Positions 58,496 through 64,000 of a stretch of 64,000 nt of DNA are shown here, in pieces. The notes beneath the pieces are model-generated. The model was not told the DNA's origin, did no database searches, and was given only the letters and a program-made list of their open reading frames with translations. The translations under genes were made by a program, and so were the position numbers. This DNA comes from Rhodanobacteraceae bacterium (GTDB taxonomy: Bacteria > Pseudomonadota > Gammaproteobacteria > Xanthomonadales > Ahniellaceae), in contig JADJFT010000006.1 in NCBI GenBank assembly GCA_016708465.1, positions 310,001 to 374,000 of the forward strand, read 5' to 3'. Within the stretch, counting starts at the first letter, position 1; every line of letters starts with the position of its first letter.

Positions 58496-60141
58496 TGAGC
58501 ACCGCTGAACAAATTGCCCGGTGGCTCTCGGAACCAGAAGGGGAGCGACTCGAGTTCAAGTCTGCGCGAACCAGCTATCCATTTGAAAAGCTGGTCGACT
58601 ACTGCGTCGCGCTTGCGAACGAAGGGGGTGGCGTCGTGCTTCTTGGTGCGACGGATGAACGGCCCAGGCAAGTGGTAGGTACAGCTGCTTTTGCGGAACC
58701 TGGCCGCACCGAGGCCGGGCTTTATCAGCGCCTTCGCCATCGCATCCCGATAGAAGAAGCGACCTATCAGGACAAGCGATTGTTGATCGTGCACGTGCCT
58801 TCGCGGCTTCCGGGAACGGCCTGGGAACACGACGGTCGTTACTTGCGGCGTGCCGGAGATGATCTGGTCGCAATCCCTGCGAGTGAACTGCACTTGATGT
58901 TTGCGGAGGCCGGCCCGGATTATTCGGCGCAAGTGTCCAACGCGACGATAGTCGACCTTGCGCCGGAAGCAATGCAGATTTTTCGCGAGCGATGGGCCCG
59001 CAAGACGTCAAATCCGCGCATCCTGGACTGGAGCAACGACGAACTGCTCGTCAACGCCGAATTGCAGACGGATGGAAAACTCGCCGTGGCTGCGCTGGTG
59101 CTATTCGGGACGAGAAAAGGACTTGGGCAGCATCTAGCCCAAGCCGAAATCGTATTCGAGTACCGATCTTCAGAGGCAGCCGGTCCTGCGCAAGATCGCG
59201 TGGAGCTTCGGGAAGGATTTCTCCTGAGCCACGATCGCCTTTGGGAACGCATCAATCTCCGCAACGACCGTCAGAGCTACCAGGACGGATTGTTTCGCTA
59301 CGACATTGCGACGTTCGACGAGGTGGCTGTTCGCGAAGCTTTGCTGAACGCCGTCGCTCACCGGGACTATCGGCTTGGTGGCTCAGTTTTCGTGCGCCAA
59401 TACGCGCGTCGGTTGGAGGTCGTGAGTCCGGGTGGATTTCCGGCGGGCATCACAGCTGACAACATCCTTGACCAGCAAAATCCACGCAACCGCCGACTCT
59501 CGGAGGCACTCGCGCGTTGCGGCTTGATCGAGCGGTCTGGTCAGGGGCTGAATCTGATGGTCGAGAGTGCGGTCAGGCAGAGCAAGGCGTTGCCGGATTT
59601 TTCAGGCTCATCCCATCACGAAGTCCGCCTCACTTTGTCGGGCGTCGTGCAAGACCCTGCCTTTGTCCGATTCCTCGAGCGCGTCGGCGAGGATCGTTTG
59701 CGCAGTTTTTCGACGCATGATTTTCTGACGCTTGATTCGCTGAGAAGACATGCCCCGCTCGCACCGTTGCTGTCCGCTCGGCTTCCCGCGTTGGTCGAAG
59801 CAGGGGTGATCGAACAGTACGGCCGCGGTCGCGGTGTGCGCTATCTCCTGTCCCGCGGATTGTTTGCCGCGATCGGCCGGCGCGGTTCGTACACGCGTGA
59901 GCGCGGGCTGGATCATGAAACCAACAAGGAATTGCTGCTGAAGCACATCCGCGAGAACGACGCGGACGGCAGCCCGCTTGCAGATCTGAAACAGGTGCTG
60001 CCCGCGTTGTCGGTTTCCCAAGTTCAAGGGCTGCTTCATGAGTTGCGCGATGAGGGACGTATTCGTGTCGAGGGCGTGCGCCGCTGGGCGCGGTGGCACT
60101 TGCCCAGCGATAAAGCCCAAGCCCGCAGTCCAGCTTCTTAG
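58495..60141 (+). CDS. AlbA_2 / HATPase_c_4 ATP-binding protein
   Basis: 548 residues. The N-terminal AlbA_2 (Schlafen-like) domain has EGERLEFKSARTSYPFEKLV and ANEGGGVVLLGATDE, with Glu and Asp residues that in Schlafen nucleases cut RNA or DNA. The middle part is the HATPase_c_4 domain: VREALLNAVAHRDYRLGGSV, RRLEVVSPGGFPAGITADNI, RNRRLSEALARCGLIERSGQ. The C-terminus has winged-helix-like segments. Such proteins are often called RecG-like but have no helicase motifs. It lies between Res and Mod, translationally coupled to Res, so it probably acts in or regulates the restriction system. Confidence 0.85.
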   Translation: MSTAEQIARWLSEPEGERLEFKSARTSYPFEKLVDYCVALANEGGGVVLLGATDERPRQVVGTAAFAEPGRTEAGLYQRLRHRIPIEEATYQDKRLLIVHVPSRLPGTAWEHDGRYLRRAGDDLVAIPASELHLMFAEAGPDYSAQVSNATIVDLAPEAMQIFRERWARKTSNPRILDWSNDELLVNAELQTDGKLAVAALVLFGTRKGLGQHLAQAEIVFEYRSSEAAGPAQDRVELREGFLLSHDRLWERINLRNDRQSYQDGLFRYDIATFDEVAVREALLNAVAHRDYRLGGSVFVRQYARRLEVVSPGGFPAGITADNILDQQNPRNRRLSEALARCGLIERSGQGLNLMVESAVRQSKALPDFSGSSHHEVRLTLSGVVQDPAFVRFLERVGEDRLRSFSTHDFLTLDSLRRHAPLAPLLSARLPALVEAGVIEQYGRGRGVRYLLSRGLFAAIGRRGSYTRERGLDHETNKELLLKHIRENDADGSPLADLKQVLPALSVSQVQGLLHELRDEGRIRVEGVRRWARWHLPSDKAQARSPAS

Positions 60142-60159
60142 AACTTCTTTAGGCCGAAC

Positions 60160-60193
60160 TTTAGTCGTTTACAATCAATATGTTATATAACAT
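60160..60193 (+). promoter_or_regulatory. Mod promoter with palindromic operator
   Basis: A -35-like TTTAGT (60160-60165), 17 bases, then TTATAT (60183-60188). The -10 box lies inside a perfect 14-base palindrome ATGTTATATAACAT (60180-60193). The 110-base gap is AT-rich against its GC-rich surroundings. A dimeric repressor bound here would block transcription of mod. Confidence 0.55.
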
Positions 60194-60251
60194 CCAAAAC
60201 ATTTCATTGCGTCTTTGCTTACTCGAACTTTCCGCTTAGAGCCCGCGACCC

Positions 60252-62582
60252 ATGTCCAAACCCGCCTACGACTTGTCCGACGCCGAAAAGCGCGACTTGA
60301 TCCAGTTGATCCAGGCCGGCAAGCCGTTGCCGGACAAGTATCGATTCGTACTGTTCGAAGACAAGCGCGAAGTTGAGCTGGTCTGGAATGGCAAGAGCGC
60401 CGATGTGTGCACGACCGTGTTGCCGTTCCAGACGCTGGAGCACATCGACGAGCCGCGTACCGAGACGAAGGCGCAGGAAGACCTGTTCGACACGCGCGGC
60501 CGGCAACTCAAGGGCTGGACCAACAAGTTGATCTGGGGCGACAACAAACTGATCCTGTCCTCTCTCAAGTCAGGCGCGCTACGCAAGCAGATCGAGGAGG
60601 CCGGTGGTCTGAAGCTGATCTATATCGACCCACCTTTCGACGTGGGCGCCGACTTCTCGATGGACATCGAAATCGGCGGCGAGACCTTCCACAAGGAACC
60701 CAACCTCCTCGAACAAATCGCCTACCGCGACACCTGGGGACGGGGAGCGGATTCGTTTATTTCTATGATTTATGAGCGACTGATCCTGATGCGTGATTTG
60801 CTGTCCGATGAAGGGAGCATCTACGTGCACTGTGATTGGCGGGTGAATGCTTGGATGCGAGGTGCACTCAATGAGGTTTTTGGGAACGCAAATTTCGTGA
60901 ATCAAATTTGTTGGAGGCGAACGACTGCTCACGGCGACGCAAAGCAGGGGGCAAAGCATTTCGACATCGTAGACGACACAGTCCTTTTCTTCGCGAAAGA
61001 CGACAATCGCAAGACGTGGAACACGCAGTACGTCGCCTTCTCAGATGAGCAGATCGAATCCCAATACAACAAGTTTGAAGATGGAAGGCGATACCGATTG
61101 GTGACGCCAACAGCTGCCAAACCTGGCGGCGACACGCTCTATGAATGGAAGGGTGTGACGCCGCCGAAGGGACGTTTCTGGGCATATTCAAGAGCAAAGA
61201 TGGAAGATTTCGATAAGAACGGTCGCTTGTACCACTCAAGCAGTGGTCAACCCTATATCAAGTATTTCCTAGATGAACGGCCCGGAGTTGCGGCTTCGAC
61301 GGTTTGGCATGACATGTTGTTGGCACCGACGGCGAAAGAGCGTGTTGACTATCCAACTCAGAAGCCAGAAGCCCTGCTCGAGCGCATCATCAAAGCGAGC
61401 AGCAACGAGGGCGACCTCGTCGCTGATTTCTTCTGCGGCTCTGGTACCACCGCAGCGGTGGCCGAAAAGCTCGGGCGCAAGTGGATCGCTACCGATCTGG
61501 GCAAGTTCGGCATTCACACCACGCGCAAGCGGCTGATCGGCGTGCAGCGCGAGTTGAAGGCTGCCGAGAAAAATTTCCGTGCTTTCGAGGTGCTCAATCT
61601 CGGGCGCTACGAGCGCCAGGCCTACCTCAATGTCGGCGGCCGCTTGAACGCCAGTCAGCGCGAGCAGGCGTTGGCGCAGAAGGAGCGCGAGTTTCGGGAA
61701 CTCATACTGCGCGCCTACAAGGCCGAAGCCTTCAACAACGACGGTTTCTTCCACGGTAAGAGCGGCGGCCGCCTCGTCGTGATCGGTCCGATCAATTTGC
61801 CCGTGGGCCGACTGTTCGTCGAAGAGGTGATCACCGAATGCCGCAAGCGCGGCGCTACCCGCGTTGACATGCTCGCCTTCGAGTTCGAGATGGGTCTGTT
61901 TCCAGCCGTGCTCGAAGAGGCCAAATCCAAAGGCATCGACCTCACCCCGAAATACATCCCAGCCGAAGTCTTCGACCGACGCGCCGTGGACAAAGGGCAA
62001 GTCATTTTCCACGACATCAGCTTCGTCGAAGCCACGCCACGCTATGCCAAAGGAAAATCAGCGCGCGACAAATTGACAGTGCAGATCGAACTGACCGATT
62101 TTTCGGTGTTTCACAGCCAGGGAATGAGCGAAGCGCTGATCGCTGCACTCAAGGACGGCAAGAGCGACGTCATCTGCGAGCACGGACAACTGATCAAGAT
62201 CAGCAAGAACAAGGACGGCGCAATCAAGCGCAGCGTGCTTACCCAAAACTGGACCGACTGGGTCGACTATTGGGCCGTGGACTTCGACTACATGAGCCGC
62301 AGAGAAATCATCAGAGTGCCCGTGGGTGCCGGCATCGGCGGCGTGCTACCGGGCTTCGAGCACGGTCAGACAGAATTGCCGCTGGACTTCGAAGATCGTT
62401 GGACCGGCGGCTACATCTTCGAAAACGAATGGCAGAGCTTCCGCACCCGCAAGAACCGCGACCTCGACCTCAAGTCCGCGGAGCACACCTACGATCGCCC
62501 TGGTCGCTACACCGTGGCAGTGAAAGTGATCGACATTTTCGGCAATGACACGATGACATTGGTGCCGGTCAACGTGGGCTGA
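60252..62582 (+). CDS. Type III-like DNA methyltransferase (Mod)
   Basis: 776 residues, beta-class amino-methyltransferase order: LIYIDPPFDVGADFS (catalytic DPPF) first, then VADFFCGSGTTAAVAEKLGR (SAM binding), with QKPEALLERIIKAS before it. The region between (about residues 165-355) is the target-recognition part and is distinctly less GC-rich than the two sides. A C-terminal ~300-residue extension includes LLTPKYIPAEVF-like segments and ends TYDRPGRYTVAVKVIDIFGN, a PKD-like beta strand pair. It should methylate adenine (N6) or cytosine (N4) at a short site and give Res its specificity. It has its own promoter, so it can be made before Res. Confidence 0.92.
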   Translation: MSKPAYDLSDAEKRDLIQLIQAGKPLPDKYRFVLFEDKREVELVWNGKSADVCTTVLPFQTLEHIDEPRTETKAQEDLFDTRGRQLKGWTNKLIWGDNKLILSSLKSGALRKQIEEAGGLKLIYIDPPFDVGADFSMDIEIGGETFHKEPNLLEQIAYRDTWGRGADSFISMIYERLILMRDLLSDEGSIYVHCDWRVNAWMRGALNEVFGNANFVNQICWRRTTAHGDAKQGAKHFDIVDDTVLFFAKDDNRKTWNTQYVAFSDEQIESQYNKFEDGRRYRLVTPTAAKPGGDTLYEWKGVTPPKGRFWAYSRAKMEDFDKNGRLYHSSSGQPYIKYFLDERPGVAASTVWHDMLLAPTAKERVDYPTQKPEALLERIIKASSNEGDLVADFFCGSGTTAAVAEKLGRKWIATDLGKFGIHTTRKRLIGVQRELKAAEKNFRAFEVLNLGRYERQAYLNVGGRLNASQREQALAQKEREFRELILRAYKAEAFNNDGFFHGKSGGRLVVIGPINLPVGRLFVEEVITECRKRGATRVDMLAFEFEMGLFPAVLEEAKSKGIDLTPKYIPAEVFDRRAVDKGQVIFHDISFVEATPRYAKGKSARDKLTVQIELTDFSVFHSQGMSEALIAALKDGKSDVICEHGQLIKISKNKDGAIKRSVLTQNWTDWVDYWAVDFDYMSRREIIRVPVGAGIGGVLPGFEHGQTELPLDFEDRWTGGYIFENEWQSFRTRKNRDLDLKSAEHTYDRPGRYTVAVKVIDIFGNDTMTLVPVNVG

Positions 62583-62674
62583 TGGCGCCCGCGCCGCGTA
62601 ACAGTGAGGCCAGCATGCCGATCCCGCTGCGCAGGGCGGCCCAATTCAAGCATTAGCGGCTTAGGGAGACATTT

Positions 62675-63076
62675 GTGACGATCATGTACTGCCAATCTTG
62701 CCACTCTGTGGCCGAGTGCAAAGTCGAGAGCCCGCAGCCAACGACGCGGACAATTTACTTTGAAGATCCCTACATGAACTCCTACGTCAGAGTGAGAACG
62801 TGCTCAAAGTGCGGTGGTTCATTTCAGACGTATGAGGTCGGAGAGGCTTCATTCAAAGCGATGCGAAAATGCGTTGAGATGAGCGCGGCCTTAGGCGAGT
62901 TCATAGATCAAACGTGGGCGTCTTCGAGGGCGGAGTTCAAGGCTGGCCGAGCTTCGCTCGCCGAGAAAGAGGGCGCTACGGAACACAAGTTTGAAGATGA
63001 CATGCGGAAGGAGCAGTCGTACCTTGGTGGAAATGTTGTATCGATCTTCCGGAATCGCGAAGCAAAGGACGAATAG
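62675..63076 (+). CDS. Small zinc-ribbon protein
   Basis: 133 residues from GTG 62675 (GGGAGAC just upstream); ATG 62684 is an alternative. The first 55 residues hold two Cys pairs, YCQSCHS and RTCSKCGGSFQTYEV, an arrangement like the NrdR zinc ribbon but without the ATP-cone. The rest is a charged helix (SRAEFKAGRASLAEKEGATE) and a short tail. It follows mod by 92 bases on the same strand. Function unknown; a DNA-binding regulator of the system is possible. Base composition is lower in GC than the core genes. Confidence 0.6.
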   Translation: MTIMYCQSCHSVAECKVESPQPTTRTIYFEDPYMNSYVRVRTCSKCGGSFQTYEVGEASFKAMRKCVEMSAALGEFIDQTWASSRAEFKAGRASLAEKEGATEHKFEDDMRKEQSYLGGNVVSIFRNREAKDE

Positions 63077-63261
63077 CACCGCGGTCGCCGCAAACGATTC
63101 GATGCAGGTGACCTAACTCTCGCAATTTCGTGGAGTGGGCGTATGTCGAGTAGAGAATATTGGCGCAGTAGCTTCACGCTAGGCGTCGTGCCGTCTTCGT
63201 TTGCGCAGCATGTGAGAGTCCTGGGGTCCTTCCCCTGGGGAGTTAGGGCTGTCTGAAGCTC

Positions 63262-63528
63262 ATGCTGAACCGGCACGTGATGAACACCAACAGGCAAGTG
63301 GATGATGCGCTTGCGATGCAACTGATCTCGATCCGCTTTCCGCGCTCGTTGATCGATGACTTAAAATTTATCGCTCAGCGCGAAAGTCTGGGCGGGTACC
63401 AGCCGCTGATCCGTCGCGTGATGATGCGCTTCGCGGCGAGTGAGTTTCGAGCGATTGCACGCGAAAAGCCGGATGGCATGCGTCCGCTGGATGGTCGCGA
63501 CGACCAAGAAGTGTGCGCCGCGCGATGA
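63262..63528 (+). CDS. CopG/BrnA-like ribbon-helix-helix antitoxin
   Basis: 82-88 residues; ATG 63262 or ATG 63280. LISIRFPRSLIDDLKFIAQR-ESLGGYQPLIRRVMMRFAAS is a ribbon-helix-helix core, of the kind that pairs with BrnT-like toxins. No toxin gene is adjacent upstream; the preceding 185 bases hold no recognisable gene. The truncated toxin start at 49774 is the likely former partner, with the island between. It is followed at nine bases by the convergent deacetylase gene. Confidence 0.65.
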   Translation: MLNRHVMNTNRQVDDALAMQLISIRFPRSLIDDLKFIAQRESLGGYQPLIRRVMMRFAASEFRAIAREKPDGMRPLDGRDDQEVCAAR

Positions 63529-63536
63529 CGAATGGA

Positions 63537-64000
63537 TCAACTCACGAATCCAAACAACGCGCGCACATGCGCAGCGCCGGCTTCGGCGAGTGCGGTGAGG
63601 CTGTAGCCGCCTTCAAGGGTCGAAACCACACGACCACCGGCATGACGGTGCGCGATCGCGACGATTTCACTCGTTAGCCATGCGTAGTCGGCGGTCTCGA
63701 CATTGAGCCCGCCGAGCGGATCAAGGCGATGTCCGTCGAAGCCGGCGGAGACCAAGATCAACTGTGGTTGGAAGCGATCGACTGCTGGTAGCAACTGGTC
63801 ATGCCATACCGCACGGAATTCGCGTGAACCGCTGCCGGCCGGCAGATGCCCGTTGAAGACGTTGCCGACGCCGCTCTCGGTCTGCGAACCGCTGCCCGGA
63901 TACAACGGCCACTGGTGCGAGGACGCGAACAATACGCGCGGCTCACGCTCGAAGCAGTCCTGAGTGCCATTGCCGTGGTGCACGTCGAAATCGAGCACGG
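63537..64000 (-). CDS. Histone deacetylase-like amidohydrolase, C-terminal part
   Basis: The visible ~153 residues contain VLDFDVHHGNGTQD-type active site (MLDFDVHHGNGTQDCFEREP, metal-binding Asp and His), SSHQWPLYPGSG, LILVSAGFDGHRLDPLGGLN and the final STLEGGYSLTALAEA. These are the zinc site and the substrate-pocket glycine motif of class II-like HDAC/acetylpolyamine amidohydrolases. The N-terminus is beyond the window. Substrate (acetyl-lysine, acetoin or acetylpolyamine) cannot be told. Confidence 0.93.
   Translation of the reverse strand, partial: VLDFDVHHGNGTQDCFEREPRVLFASSHQWPLYPGSGSQTESGVGNVFNGHLPAGSGSREFRAVWHDQLLPAVDRFQPQLILVSAGFDGHRLDPLGGLNVETADYAWLTSEIVAIAHRHAGGRVVSTLEGGYSLTALAEAGAAHVRALFGFVS

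Noticed and set aside
62583..62600. TGGCGCC after the mod stop as a further copy of the 49864 repeats
   Set aside because: Only the seven-base core matches; the flanking text and the 25-base period are absent.
1..64000. CRISPR array, rRNA operon, prophage or replication origin
   Set aside because: No regularly spaced repeats beyond the IS-type ends, no rRNA text, no phage structural genes and no DnaA-box cluster were seen.

Overview
The window reads as a chromosomal segment of a GC-rich gammaproteobacterium, most likely of the Lysobacterales (Xanthomonadales). The grounds are the gene order rplU-rpmA-obgE / rpsT / murJ-ribF-ileS-lspA-ispH, an Ada-AraC-AlkA fusion beside ogt, histidine breakdown through hutF, a bTHX ribosomal protein, and exported proteins carrying a short hydrophobic-F-x-x-G-F-E element near a terminus. 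The genus cannot be named from sequence alone.

Layout. 1-4.8 kb: a partial membrane protein, an HNH nuclease, a DUF1800-DUF1501 exported pair and a MerC protein. 4.8-11.7 kb: bTHX, hutI and hutF back to back, an alkylation-repair pair (ogt, ada/alkA fusion), a SemiSWEET and hutU. 11.7-25.9 kb: a VOC protein, a large subtilase-like exported protein, two crotonases, an FKBP isomerase, a DUF1289-Nudix-sulfurtransferase run, a winged-helix one-component regulator with a repeat-rich sensor part, a PCuAC copper chaperone, a heparinase-like exported protein and a thioesterase overlapping uvrA. 29-38.3 kb: the housekeeping cluster ending in tRNA-Thr(CGT). 38.5-49.6 kb: nadK, a canonical secreted subtilisin, a 5'-nucleotidase, sdaA, a YceI-cytochrome b561-YceI operon, a propeller-type hybrid sensor kinase and a DUF4344 metallopeptidase.

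49.8-63.5 kb is an accessory island. It starts in the truncated 5' part of a BrnT-like toxin gene and ends at a CopG/BrnA-like antitoxin gene, as if inserted into a toxin-antitoxin module. Leftward it encodes a protein that looks like an FtsZ/tubulin relative with a lost GTP-binding loop, and a ~960-residue protein of unknown function. A gene upstream of these is cut off by IS21-type debris. Rightward it encodes a type III-like restriction system (Res helicase-nuclease, AlbA_2/ATPase protein, Mod methyltransferase) and a small zinc-ribbon protein. The FtsZ-like plus large-protein pair is the best candidate for an undescribed, probably defence-related, system.

About fifteen genes, including indispensable ones (obgE) and strongly conserved ones (uvrA, hutU), are broken by single-base frameshifts, several as compensating pairs a short distance apart. 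This is the signature of residual indel errors in the assembly rather than of gene decay. Broken genes are therefore annotated over their full span, with the position of the break.
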